A stretch of DNA of 64,000 nt. Origin: Janthinobacterium rivuli. GTDB taxonomy: Bacteria; Pseudomonadota; Gammaproteobacteria; Burkholderiales; Burkholderiaceae_D. Shown here piece after piece: positions 47,199-55,969 of the stretch. The notes beneath the pieces are model-generated. The model was not told where the DNA came from. It searched no databases and worked only from the letters and a program-made list of their open reading frames with translations. Made by a program: the position numbers and the translations under genes. The stretch lies in assembly GCF_029690045.1 (NCBI RefSeq), contig NZ_CP121464.1, forward strand, positions 5,580,001-5,644,000, written 5' to 3'. Each line of letters begins with the position of its first letter. The first letter of the stretch is position 1.

Positions 47199-48310
47199 GC
47201 GCGCGTCTCCGCCGCCGCCGGCCACCACAGGCGGCGCGCGCCATCGAGGCCATGCGCCAGCAACGCGGTCAAAAACACCATGCCCCACGCATCGCGTGCG
47301 CCATACCAGCCCAGGTACAGGGCCGGCATGGCCAGCGCGATGGCCACCCAGGCGATGGCGCCCCAGCGCCGCGCATCCGACAAGCCGCCCAGCGCCAGGG
47401 TGCCGCCGAAGATCAGTGCGAACAGGATCGCCTGCTGCGCGCCGGCCAGCGCCGCTTCGTGGTTGACGTAATAGATCACCAGGCCAAACAGAATCACGCC
47501 GCCGATGCCGATGAACAGTTCGGGCACCTCGAAAGTGCCGCGCGACTGCCAGTGGGGAAAGCGCGCGCGCAGCCAGGTAAATAATTTGCCGTTGCTGGCC
47601 AACAGGGGGTTGTGCGTGGGCGTCATGCCTTTCACGCCATAGCGCATTTCCACGCCCTCGAGTTCGGGCTGGAAGCTGCCGAACAGCCGGTCCCACAACA
47701 GCAGGGTGCCGCCGAAATTGCGGTTGATGTAGCGTTTATCGGTGCCGTGGTGCACGCGGTGGTGCGACGGCGTGATCATGAAACGATCGAGGATGCCGGA
47801 CTTGTTCACCAGCGCATTGTGGTTATAGAGCTGCACCGTGTAATGCAGCGACGAGACGACGAGGAAGATTTCCAGCGGCACGCCCAGCACGGCCAGGATG
47901 GCGATGAAGGGGAAATTCGTCAGCGAGGAATACCAGGAATTGCGCACGCCCAGCGACAGGTTGAAATGCTCGCCCTGGTGGTGCACGACGTGCACGGCCC
48001 ACAGCAAAGGGATTTTATGGTGCAGCCGGTGCATCCAGTAAAAGCACAGGTCCCAGGTAAAAAAAGCGAACACCCATTGCGCCGCCACGGGCCACTGGTC
48101 GACGATGTGCAGGTTCACATGGCGCAGCAGCAGGGCGAAGGCCGCCACTTCCACGCCGCGAAATACCCACATCAGGATATGGCCGGAATTGAGGTTGAAG
48201 ATCACGTCCTTCCACGGCACGGGCGTCTTGCGTACCCATTTGAGTATCAGCAGTTCGGCCAGCACGAAGGCCAGCATGATCAGGAACGACAGGGCAAATG
48301 GATTCATCAT
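47195..48310 (-). CDS. Sterol-desaturase/fatty-acid-hydroxylase family protein
   Basis: 371 residues, four or more membrane helices. His boxes WMHRLHH, VHHQGEH and HRVHHGTD form the di-iron site of the FA_hydroxylase family. A C-terminal membrane part of about 100 residues is extra. Coupled by ATGA at 48307-48310 to the PAP2 gene and by 4 bases to the desaturase. It probably hydroxylates or desaturates a lipid chain. Confidence 0.85.
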   Translation of the reverse strand: MMNPFALSFLIMLAFVLAELLILKWVRKTPVPWKDVIFNLNSGHILMWVFRGVEVAAFALLLRHVNLHIVDQWPVAAQWVFAFFTWDLCFYWMHRLHHKIPLLWAVHVVHHQGEHFNLSLGVRNSWYSSLTNFPFIAILAVLGVPLEIFLVVSSLHYTVQLYNHNALVNKSGILDRFMITPSHHRVHHGTDKRYINRNFGGTLLLWDRLFGSFQPELEGVEMRYGVKGMTPTHNPLLASNGKLFTWLRARFPHWQSRGTFEVPELFIGIGGVILFGLVIYYVNHEAALAGAQQAILFALIFGGTLALGGLSDARRWGAIAWVAIALAMPALYLGWYGARDAWGMVFLTALLAHGLDGARRLWWPAAAETRA

Positions 48311-48945
48311 GGTGCGGTTTTGATGGAAACGGCGCGGCGGGCAGCCAAGGATACCTGCATTTTCGCCAGCATGCCGCCAGCGATGCCGACAGCCAGGCCG
48401 GCGGCCAGGTCGATGCTCACGTGCCGGCGCAGCGCGATGATGGCGTAGCAGATGGCCGCGCCCAGCACCAGGGACAGCGCAGAGCGCAGCAGCTGGCGTT
48501 TGTCGCACAAGGCCCACACGCACAGCAGGGTCAGGGCGCCGTGCAGCGACGGCAGGCAGTTTTGCGTGGAGTCCGCCGCCTGCAGCATGCGCAGCGCCTG
48601 CGTGCTCCACGCGCTGCCGTCGCCCACGGGCGGATACGCGAGCGTGGTCGGATACAGCAGGAAGACCACGCCGCACGCCAGCGCGGAGAGCGCCATGGCG
48701 CGTGCCAGCCAGCGCACGCGGGCCGCATCGGCCGCCAGGTAGGCGTACGGGATCAGGATAAAGAAGGACAGGTACAGCCAGATGGCAGAGTCGCTGTAGG
48801 GGATGGCGCGGTCGATGGCCGTCTCGGGCAGCAGTACCCCCTGCCCTTGCAGCAAGTCGCTGGAAAAATACACGAGGCCGACGCTGCCCCAGCCGGCCAG
48901 CAAATGCAGCAGGCGGCTGCGTACGGTCATGGAAGAAGGATTCAT
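48307..48945 (-). CDS. PAP2-superfamily membrane phosphatase
   Basis: 212 residues, about six membrane helices. CLPSLHGALTL corresponds to the PSGH motif and RRHVSIDLAAG to the SRxxxxxHxxxD motif, with the His residues in place. The first motif (KxxxxxxRP) is unclear. It would remove or exchange a phosphate head group on a lipid. Overlaps both neighbours by 4 bases. Confidence 0.78.
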   Translation of the reverse strand: MNPSSMTVRSRLLHLLAGWGSVGLVYFSSDLLQGQGVLLPETAIDRAIPYSDSAIWLYLSFFILIPYAYLAADAARVRWLARAMALSALACGVVFLLYPTTLAYPPVGDGSAWSTQALRMLQAADSTQNCLPSLHGALTLLCVWALCDKRQLLRSALSLVLGAAICYAIIALRRHVSIDLAAGLAVGIAGGMLAKMQVSLAARRAVSIKTAP

Positions 48946-50237
48946 GCGGTGGCAAGACGCCGGATGCGGCGCCGTTTCATGGTGGGGTCAAAGGGAGGCA
49001 GTTCGCGGCTCGTCGTCCAGGCGAGGCTATCGACAGCCACGCCCAGGCCGCGCAGCACCGTTGCCAGGTGCGCGCGCAGGGCGGCCAGGCCGGCATCGTC
49101 GAGCGCCGCATGCAGTTGCAAGGCCGCTTCGCCCGATTGCACCAGGCGGTAATCGGCGTCCGCCGGCAAGGCTTGCGCAAACGCGCGCGTCAGCACGTCG
49201 GCAAACACGGCGACGGGCGCACCGCCGCGTGCAGAGGGAAGCAGCAGCATATCGTCGCAGCGCCCTTCGATGCCGTCGATGGCGCGCGTGGCCCTGCCGC
49301 ACGGGCATGGCGTGGCGCGCGCGAGCAAAATATCGTCCAGGCGGTAGCGCACGATGGGTTGCGTGATGCGCGTAAAGTCCGTAATCACGGGCACAAAACG
49401 GCGTTCTTCCGCATCGAGCCACTGCGGCTCGATGTGCACGTATTCTTCGTTCAAATGCAGCACGCCGTGTTCGCAGCTGCTGGCAAGGAAACCCTCGGTG
49501 GCCTGGTAGATTTCATGCACGGCGCCAAACGCCTGCACGATCAGCGCGCGGTCCTGCGCTTCCAGCACTTCGGCGACCGAGATGACTTTTTTCGGCGCCA
49601 GCGCCAGGCTGCCGTCGATGACGCGCAAGGCCAGCTGACGCAGCACCTGGGCCGGCGCGACGACGACGGAGGGTTGATAGCGCGCCAGCTGCGCGCACAG
49701 GCTGTCGAACGGTTCGAACAAATCGTAAAACGCAAAGGTCAGCCACGGCGAGCGCACGGCCGTGTACAGATTGCTGTTTGCGCGCAGGAACAGCGCGACC
49801 CGCTCGCCGGAAAACAGGCCGTCGGGCAGCGCCTTGGCCAGCATCACGCCCGCCCACTGGGCCTTTTCGCGCGGGCTGACGGTAAACACGGCGCGCTTCG
49901 ACGAGGTACCCGACGACAGCCCCACCGTGATGTCGCCGACGGCCGGCGTGAAGTCTCGGCTATGCTCGGCCGCCATGGCCGCGTCCATCGCCTGCGCCAA
50001 AGTCACCCCTTGCGTGTTCATGGCATCGAAATGCTCGAGCATCAGCGCCTTGTTCATCGTCGGCCACTGCGCCAGCGGCAAGTTGCGGTATGGGGCAAAG
50101 TAGCGGCTGCGCGCGCACAGCACATCGATGAAACGGGCCAGCTGCCGCTGCTGGTAACTTTCCAGCTGCGCGCGGTCCGTAAAACGCAGGCGGCGCGTGC
50201 GCCAGTACGATAGCAACAGCCAGACAATACGCTTCAC
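48942..50237 (-). CDS. Adenylate-forming (F390 synthetase/PaaK-like) enzyme
   Basis: 431 residues. GLSSGTSSKRAVF is the phosphate-binding loop of ANL enzymes, EGFLASSCEHG and YRLDDI the adenylate-binding segments. Length and layout match the F390 synthetase-related group rather than long acyl-CoA ligases. It activates a carboxyl group with ATP; a beta-hydroxy or keto acid from the KAS-III/SDR pair is a plausible substrate, by analogy with OleC. Between MBL and PAP2 genes with 4-base overlaps. Confidence 0.82.
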   Translation of the reverse strand: MKRIVWLLLSYWRTRRLRFTDRAQLESYQQRQLARFIDVLCARSRYFAPYRNLPLAQWPTMNKALMLEHFDAMNTQGVTLAQAMDAAMAAEHSRDFTPAVGDITVGLSSGTSSKRAVFTVSPREKAQWAGVMLAKALPDGLFSGERVALFLRANSNLYTAVRSPWLTFAFYDLFEPFDSLCAQLARYQPSVVVAPAQVLRQLALRVIDGSLALAPKKVISVAEVLEAQDRALIVQAFGAVHEIYQATEGFLASSCEHGVLHLNEEYVHIEPQWLDAEERRFVPVITDFTRITQPIVRYRLDDILLARATPCPCGRATRAIDGIEGRCDDMLLLPSARGGAPVAVFADVLTRAFAQALPADADYRLVQSGEAALQLHAALDDAGLAALRAHLATVLRGLGVAVDSLAWTTSRELPPFDPTMKRRRIRRLATA

Positions 50238-51064
50238 GGGCGGCCCGCCACGGCGATATAGTCGAGCGTGTCTTCATGCGTGATGCGAATCTGCGCATTG
50301 CCCGACTGGTGCAACTGGTGCAGGCGATTCAGGGTTTCATAGTACGGCGCGCGCTTGTGCTGGATGATGAAAGACAGTTCCGACGGTCCGCGCAGCTGCT
50401 GGAAGCTTTCCGGCACCCAGGCCGCGTCCGACGCCAGCAAGGTCCAGCCGCCATCCTGCAGCACGAAGGCACCCAGATGGCCGATGGCGTGGCCGGGCAA
50501 ATCGACGATGTAAATCTCGCCCGTGCCGCTGACGTCGCGCCCGTGCGTGAATGGCAGCAGGGCCGACGGCAGGGCCGTTTCGGGCACGCTTTCCACGAAA
50601 TCGAGGCGGTCCGCAATATCGTTCGGCAGCAGTTCAGGCACGAAGGCCTGGCGCACGGCGGCCACGCCGGACAGTCCCCGCACCGCATCCCAGCCCGTTT
50701 TCGAGGCCATCAGCCGCGCGCCGGGAAAATCGCGCATGCCCGCGATATGGTCGGCATGGAAGTGCGACAGCAGCAGGGTGTGGATGTCGCCGGGCGACAC
50801 GCCATGCGCGCGCAGCTGGCCCTGCAGCGACTCGTTTTCGTCGAAGAAAATCGGCGTCACCCACGCGTACATGCGATATACGCCTTTCGACGTGGCGGCG
50901 CGGAAGTGTTCGGCGTAACCGGTGTCCCACAGGTACAGGCCCGCGCGCGTCTCGATCAGGTAGGCGCGCGAGGGGAAGCAGCGGCTGGCCAGCCCGCTGC
51001 CTTTCAAGACCATGCAGGACGGATGGGTGCAATGGCCGACGCGAAACGCGGTGATCCTAGCCAT
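50234..51064 (-). CDS. MBL-fold metallo-hydrolase
   Basis: 276 residues. Metal motif HFHADH (101-106), then LPGHAIGHLG and ASDAAW, the remaining metal ligands of metallo-beta-lactamase-fold hydrolases. Similar in layout to lactonase-type members. No signal peptide. It overlaps the SDR gene by 8 bases and the adenylating enzyme by 4. Substrate unknown; in this operon a lactone or thioester intermediate is possible. Confidence 0.85.
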   Translation of the reverse strand: MARITAFRVGHCTHPSCMVLKGSGLASRCFPSRAYLIETRAGLYLWDTGYAEHFRAATSKGVYRMYAWVTPIFFDENESLQGQLRAHGVSPGDIHTLLLSHFHADHIAGMRDFPGARLMASKTGWDAVRGLSGVAAVRQAFVPELLPNDIADRLDFVESVPETALPSALLPFTHGRDVSGTGEIYIVDLPGHAIGHLGAFVLQDGGWTLLASDAAWVPESFQQLRGPSELSFIIQHKRAPYYETLNRLHQLHQSGNAQIRITHEDTLDYIAVAGRP

Positions 51065-52094
51065 TGCGCTCCTTGCCCACCTTGTGCGCCGCCGCTTCCT
51101 GGCGCATCCACTGCGCCGTCAGCGCGATGCCTTCCTGCAGGCTGACGATGGGACGGTAGCCGAGCACCTTGCGCGCCTTGGCGTTATCGAGCGTCATGTC
51201 GAAACTGAGCGCGCCGATGCTGTAGGGCGTCAATGATGGTTCGCGGCGGGTAAAGCGCGAGGCGAACTGCATCAGGCGGGCGACTAACGCCAGCACGCGG
51301 TAAGGCACGCTGACGATTTCGAACGGCTGCTGCAGATGGTCGCAGAACAGGGTGCGCAAAATGTCGCACAGGCGCGCCGGTTCGCCATTCGTGATGTTGA
51401 AGGCGGCGCCGGACGCGATGGTCTTGTGCACGGTGGCCAGCCACATCGCATGCACGACGTTGTCGACATAAGTGATGTCGATGCTGGCCGCGCCGCCGTT
51501 GGGCAGGGGCAGCTTGCCGCCGCGCTGTTCCAGCACGCGCGCCAGGCGCGGGATCAGCACCTGGTCGTGCGGGCCGAAGATGGCGCGCGGGCGCAGGATC
51601 ACGCACGTCATGCCGCGCTGGCGGTCGACGCAATCCTGCACCAGCTTTTCCGCCATCGCCTTGCTGCGCGCATACGCGTTGACGAAAGCGTCGGGACGGA
51701 AGGTTTCCGGCACCTCGTAACGGTTGCGGTAATCGAAATAGATGGCCGGCGTGGAGATGTGCACGAAGCGCGCCACGTGCAGGCTGGCGGCTGCGCGCAG
51801 CAGCTGCGCCGTGGCCGTGACGTTGGCGGCGATGAAGTCGCGCTCGGCGCCCCAGGGCGAGGACAGCGCGGCGCAGTGCCAGACGGTGTCCATGCCGCGC
51901 ACCAGCTCATCGACCTGGCGCGGCGATGCCTGCGCCAGGTCGAGCGCGACGAATTGCGCGCCCATGCGTTCGAGTTCGCGGCCCACGGCGGCGTTGCGGC
52001 CCGTGGCGCGCACTTCCACGCCCTGCGCCAGCAGGGTGCGCACGGCATTGCGCCCCAGCCCGCCCGTCGCTCCCGTGACCAGTATCCGCCTCAT
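51057..52094 (-). CDS. NAD(P)-dependent SDR, 3-beta-HSD/OleD-like
   Basis: 345 residues. RILVTGATGGLGRNAV dinucleotide site, HCAALSSPWG, and the catalytic Tyr/Lys in YARSKAMAE. The extended C-terminus resembles 3-beta-hydroxysteroid dehydrogenases and OleD, which reduces 2-alkyl-3-keto acids. Start 52094 (MRRILVT) follows AAGGTGG. Ten bases after the KAS-III gene. Confidence 0.82.
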   Translation of the reverse strand: MRRILVTGATGGLGRNAVRTLLAQGVEVRATGRNAAVGRELERMGAQFVALDLAQASPRQVDELVRGMDTVWHCAALSSPWGAERDFIAANVTATAQLLRAAASLHVARFVHISTPAIYFDYRNRYEVPETFRPDAFVNAYARSKAMAEKLVQDCVDRQRGMTCVILRPRAIFGPHDQVLIPRLARVLEQRGGKLPLPNGGAASIDITYVDNVVHAMWLATVHKTIASGAAFNITNGEPARLCDILRTLFCDHLQQPFEIVSVPYRVLALVARLMQFASRFTRREPSLTPYSIGALSFDMTLDNAKARKVLGYRPIVSLQEGIALTAQWMRQEAAAHKVGKERNG

Positions 52095-52104
52095 CACACC
52101 ACCT

Positions 52105-53085
52105 TCACAGGTCAAGTATCATGCCGCCGATGGTCAGGCCCGCGGCCGTGCCCATCATCAGCAAACGCTGGCCTGCCACGGCCCGCCCCGTCATCACCGC
52201 CTCGTGCAGGGCGGTGGGCAGGGACGCGGCCACCTGGTTGCCATGCGTTTCAAATATCTTGATGATTTTAGCATCGGGGACGTCGAGGATGCGCGCCGCA
52301 TGCGCGAGTCCCAGCGGGCTGGCCTGGTGCGGCACGACCACGTCGACTTTTTCCAGTCCCGCGCCCGATTCCTTCATTAGTTCCGCGAGGAAATCCGGCA
52401 TCACCTTGACGGCCAGGCGGAACACGGCCTTGCCATCCATGCGGAACAGGTAGTCGCCCGGTTCGCAGCCGTTGCGCGGGTTGCGCTCGGTGCCGCCGCC
52501 ACGGATTTCGCAGTAGCGCCGCCCTTCCGGATACGTGCCCATCTTGTAGGCGCGGATGCCGGCGCTGCCGTCGCCCCGCTCGACGATGACGGCGGCGGCG
52601 CCGTCGCCGAAGATCATCGACGCTTCCGGCTCGCTCCAGTCAACCCCGCGCGAGGCGAGGTCGGACGAGACGATGGCGATGCGCCGGTAGGCGCCGCCGG
52701 CCAGCATGGACGCGGCCACGCGGAAGGCAGCCATGAAGCTGAGGCAGCTGGCATTGACGTCGAAGCTTTGCGTGCCTGGCGGCAAGCCCGCATGTTCGGC
52801 CACGAAGCAGGCCGTGTTCGGCAACGCCTGCTCGGGCACGCCGTTGGCGCAGATCAGCAAGTCGATGTCGGCCGGACGCAGGCTGGCATTCTTCAGCGCG
52901 TCGAGCAGGGCGGCGGCGCCCAGCTGGCTTTGCGATTCATCGGGCGCGGCGACAAAGCGCGACAGCACCCCGCTCTTGCGCAAGGTATAGCCAGCCGGAT
53001 GGCCCAGTGTCAGGTCCAGGCTGGCGGAGGTAACGCTGTGCGACGGCACGGCTTTGCCCGTCGCGATCAGGCGAACTGGAATCAT
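52105..53085 (-). CDS. Beta-ketoacyl-ACP synthase III family (OleA-like) condensing enzyme
   Basis: 326 residues, thiolase fold. Catalytic Cys114 in DVNASCLSF, His in VVPHQAS and Asn in ETHGNQVAASLPTAL: the Cys-His-Asn triad of KAS III/OleA. The N-terminus (VRLIATGKAVPSHSV) is KAS-III-like. It condenses an acyl thioester with a second acyl or malonyl unit. It is the first gene of a seven-gene lipid operon, so a specialised role is more likely than general fatty acid start-up (fabH). Confidence 0.85.
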   Translation of the reverse strand: MIPVRLIATGKAVPSHSVTSASLDLTLGHPAGYTLRKSGVLSRFVAAPDESQSQLGAAALLDALKNASLRPADIDLLICANGVPEQALPNTACFVAEHAGLPPGTQSFDVNASCLSFMAAFRVAASMLAGGAYRRIAIVSSDLASRGVDWSEPEASMIFGDGAAAVIVERGDGSAGIRAYKMGTYPEGRRYCEIRGGGTERNPRNGCEPGDYLFRMDGKAVFRLAVKVMPDFLAELMKESGAGLEKVDVVVPHQASPLGLAHAARILDVPDAKIIKIFETHGNQVAASLPTALHEAVMTGRAVAGQRLLMMGTAAGLTIGGMILDL

Positions 53086-53117
53086 GTTGGCCTTAACAAA
53101 GTAAATATGGTTATGAA

Positions 53118-54026
53118 TTAATCACGTGCCAGCGGCGGCAATGCGACACCGCAGTTCTTGCAAAAGTTGGCATCGTCATCGAGCCCTTCTTTCAGGCACG
53201 TGGGACAGGTACGCGTGGTGACCAGCTTGGAACTGCGCTGTACCGTCATTTCCGCGCTGATAATGCCGGTAGGCACTGCCAGGATGCCCCAGCCGAGCAA
53301 CATCATCAGCGAAGCGATGGTGCGCCCGATGTCGGTCTTCGGCGTGATATCGCCGAAACCCACCGTGGTCATGGTGCTGATGGCCCAGTAAATCGACGTG
53401 GGGATACTGCTGTAACCGTTCTCCGGCCCTTCCACGACGTACATCACAGTACCCAACAGAAAGACCACCATCATGACAAAAGACAAGAAAATGAGGATCT
53501 TGCGCCGGCTGGCCAGCAAGGCACGCCCCAGCACCGTGTATTCATGCACATACGACGTGAGCTTGAGGATACGGAACATGCGCAGCAGGCGCAAAATACG
53601 CACGTCGATCAGCACGTGCGCGCCCGGCAGCAGCAAGCCGATGTAGGTCGGCACGATGGCCAGCAAATCGATAACGCCGAAAAAACTCTTGGCATAGCGT
53701 ACCGGATGTTGCAGACACGCCAGGCGGGCGAAGTATTCGATGGTAAATAAAATGGTGAAAAACCATTCCAGCGCCGTCAGCCAGGTGCCATAGCGCTCGG
53801 CCACGGAGGCGACACTGCTGAGCACGACCACCGTCACGCTGATCAGGATGGCGGCGATCAGCAGCAAATCGAAGGCGCGGCCCGTGCGCGTTTCCGCCTC
53901 GAAAATGACGGTGTACACCTGCTCGCGCCAGCCCCGCTCGGGCTTGCCATATTTTTGCTGCGTTTCCTGCGCCGCCAGCTGCTGCGGCGTCAGGGGCGCC
54001 GCTCCGCTCTTCGTCGCGGCTTTCAT
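53118..54026 (-). CDS. Voltage-gated-type potassium channel with C-terminal zinc ribbon
   Basis: 302 residues. Six membrane segments with an S4-like basic helix (DVRILRLLRMFRILKL) and the selectivity filter TTVGFGD. After S6 a short cytoplasmic tail holds C274, C277, C289, C292 (CPTC...CKNC), a rubredoxin-like zinc ribbon. It would conduct K+ through the inner membrane. Upstream of the KAS-III gene by 32 bases on the same strand; co-transcription is possible. Confidence 0.88.
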   Translation of the reverse strand: MKAATKSGAAPLTPQQLAAQETQQKYGKPERGWREQVYTVIFEAETRTGRAFDLLLIAAILISVTVVVLSSVASVAERYGTWLTALEWFFTILFTIEYFARLACLQHPVRYAKSFFGVIDLLAIVPTYIGLLLPGAHVLIDVRILRLLRMFRILKLTSYVHEYTVLGRALLASRRKILIFLSFVMMVVFLLGTVMYVVEGPENGYSSIPTSIYWAISTMTTVGFGDITPKTDIGRTIASLMMLLGWGILAVPTGIISAEMTVQRSSKLVTTRTCPTCLKEGLDDDANFCKNCGVALPPLARD

Positions 54027-54106
54027 GTGGATAGTGTGCTCATATACTATTATTGTATAGATAATTTACAAAGCACGGCGACACGCACGATTGCCTGACA
54101 ACAACA

Positions 54107-55858
54107 CTACGACAGCTTCTTCGCCAGCAGCACGGCATTGCGCCGCTCGCGCTCGGCTTGCACGATGTCCGTCGTGCGCGCTTCCGACAGGCCCACCGTG
54201 TGCAGCACGGTGGCCGTCAGCTGCAGCGCGGACTCCAGCGCCTCGGGCACGACCAGGGTGGCGCCCGCCTGTATCAGGGCCACGGCATGCGCCTCGTCAC
54301 GGGCCCGCGCATACACGGGCAGCTGCGGATATTCGCGGCGGATCGATTTGACGGCATGCAGCACGGAGGCCGCATGATCCATGGTCAGCACGACGGCGGC
54401 GGCCCGGTCCGCATTGACTTTTTGCAACAGTTCCGCGCGCGACGCATCGCCGAAATACACGGGAAACCCGCGCGGATGCAGGGTCGTCACCAGGCGCGCA
54501 TCATTTTCAATCGCCACGTAGGCGATATCCTGCTCCGTCAGCACCTTGGCCAGCAATTGCCCCACCCGGCCGAATCCGGCGATGATGACGGTGCTGCCCT
54601 GCGGCGGCGGCGCGCCGTGCGCCAGGTCGGCCAGCTGATGGTGGTGGCGCTTTTCCCACCAGTTGCCGAACGCGCGCGCCGCCTTGGCCAGCGCCGGCGT
54701 GGCGAACAGGCTCAGGCCCACCACCAGCATGACGAATTGCGCCACCTGCGGGCCGATCAGCTTGGTACCGAGCGCATACGCGACAACGATAAAGGCGAAC
54801 TCGCCGCCCTGCCCCAGCAGCACGCCCGTTTCCACGGCGCGTCCCCAGTGAAAGCCGCCAATGCGGAAAATCACGCTGATGACCAGGGTTTTCACCGCAA
54901 ACAGGCTCAGCACTGCCAGCGGAATCAACACGGGCGACTTGAGGATTTCGCGCACGTCGATCTGCATGCCCACGGACATGAAGAACAGACCCATCAACAA
55001 GCCCTTGAACGGTTCGATCGTCACTTCCACTTCATGGCGAAATTCCGTTTCCGCCAGCAGCAAGCCGGCCAGCAAGGCGCCCAGCGCCATCGACAAGCCC
55101 GCCAGATAAGTCAGGCCAGCGATACCGAGGGTGCTGAGCAGGGTCAATGCCATGAAGACGTCGGGCTGGCGTTTCTTGACGAAAAACTGGAACAGGGGGC
55201 GTATCACTCTGCGCCCCAGCAGATAGATGAGCAGGATGGCGCCGGCCGACTTCACGGCCGCAAAGCTGAGCAGATAGGCCAGGTCGTCGCTGCGCCCGCT
55301 GGCGAACACGTCGATCAGGATGAACAGCGGCACCACCATCAAATCCTGGAACATCAAGATGGAAAAGCCCGCCTGGCCGGCCGGCGTCTGCAGCGAGCGC
55401 TGGTCGGTCAGCAACTGCATCACCACGGCCGTGGACGACAGCGACAGCACCAGGCCCAGCACGATGGACGCTTCCAGCGACAGACCAAAGTAATACGCGA
55501 CGCCGCCGATCAGGCAGGCGCTGACGGCCACCTGCCCCACGCCCGCGCCAAATACCCAGCGCCGCAGCGCCCACAGCCGTTCCGTCGACAGTTCCAGGCC
55601 GATCATGAACATCAAAAACATCACGCCCAGCTCGGCCAGGCCGCTCACCTGCTCGGCACGCACGAACGAGAAATACGTCAGCCACGTGAAGTCGCCGGCC
55701 CACAGGCCGAAGCCGAACGGGCCGAACAGGGCGCCCACGGCCAGGAAGCCGAGCACCTGATTGACTCTCAGGCGTTGCAATAGCGGAATAAAAATCCCGG
55801 CCAGGGCGAGAAACAGCAGGGTTTCCCGCAAATACGGTAAGGCGTGTTGCTCTTCCAA
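54107..55858 (-). CDS. CPA2-family monovalent cation:proton antiporter (KefB/YbaL-like)
   Basis: 583 residues. About twelve membrane helices form the Na+/H+ exchanger domain (LGVMFLMFMIGLELS, GQGGEFAFIVVAYAL), then a TrkA-N Rossmann domain (TVIIAGFGRVGQLLAKVL) that ends with LVVPEALESAL. It exchanges K+ or Na+ for protons, gated by nucleotide or glutathione in Kef proteins. No ancillary kefF/kefG-type gene is near. Confidence 0.9.
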   Translation of the reverse strand: MEEQHALPYLRETLLFLALAGIFIPLLQRLRVNQVLGFLAVGALFGPFGFGLWAGDFTWLTYFSFVRAEQVSGLAELGVMFLMFMIGLELSTERLWALRRWVFGAGVGQVAVSACLIGGVAYYFGLSLEASIVLGLVLSLSSTAVVMQLLTDQRSLQTPAGQAGFSILMFQDLMVVPLFILIDVFASGRSDDLAYLLSFAAVKSAGAILLIYLLGRRVIRPLFQFFVKKRQPDVFMALTLLSTLGIAGLTYLAGLSMALGALLAGLLLAETEFRHEVEVTIEPFKGLLMGLFFMSVGMQIDVREILKSPVLIPLAVLSLFAVKTLVISVIFRIGGFHWGRAVETGVLLGQGGEFAFIVVAYALGTKLIGPQVAQFVMLVVGLSLFATPALAKAARAFGNWWEKRHHHQLADLAHGAPPPQGSTVIIAGFGRVGQLLAKVLTEQDIAYVAIENDARLVTTLHPRGFPVYFGDASRAELLQKVNADRAAAVVLTMDHAASVLHAVKSIRREYPQLPVYARARDEAHAVALIQAGATLVVPEALESALQLTATVLHTVGLSEARTTDIVQAERERRNAVLLAKKLS

Positions 55859-55969
55859 AATAATCCTAACTCAATGATATCCATGCCGAATTGGCAATTA
55901 TTGCATGCTGAACCGTGGCAAAACAGGCGCACACGCGATATTTTTTCCCAGGAGCAACATCTCCGCTGT

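Noticed and set aside
54158..55783. 541-codon open frame antisense to the CPA2 antiporter gene
   Set aside because: Composition (Gln/His-rich) is what antisense of a membrane protein gene gives; no motif.
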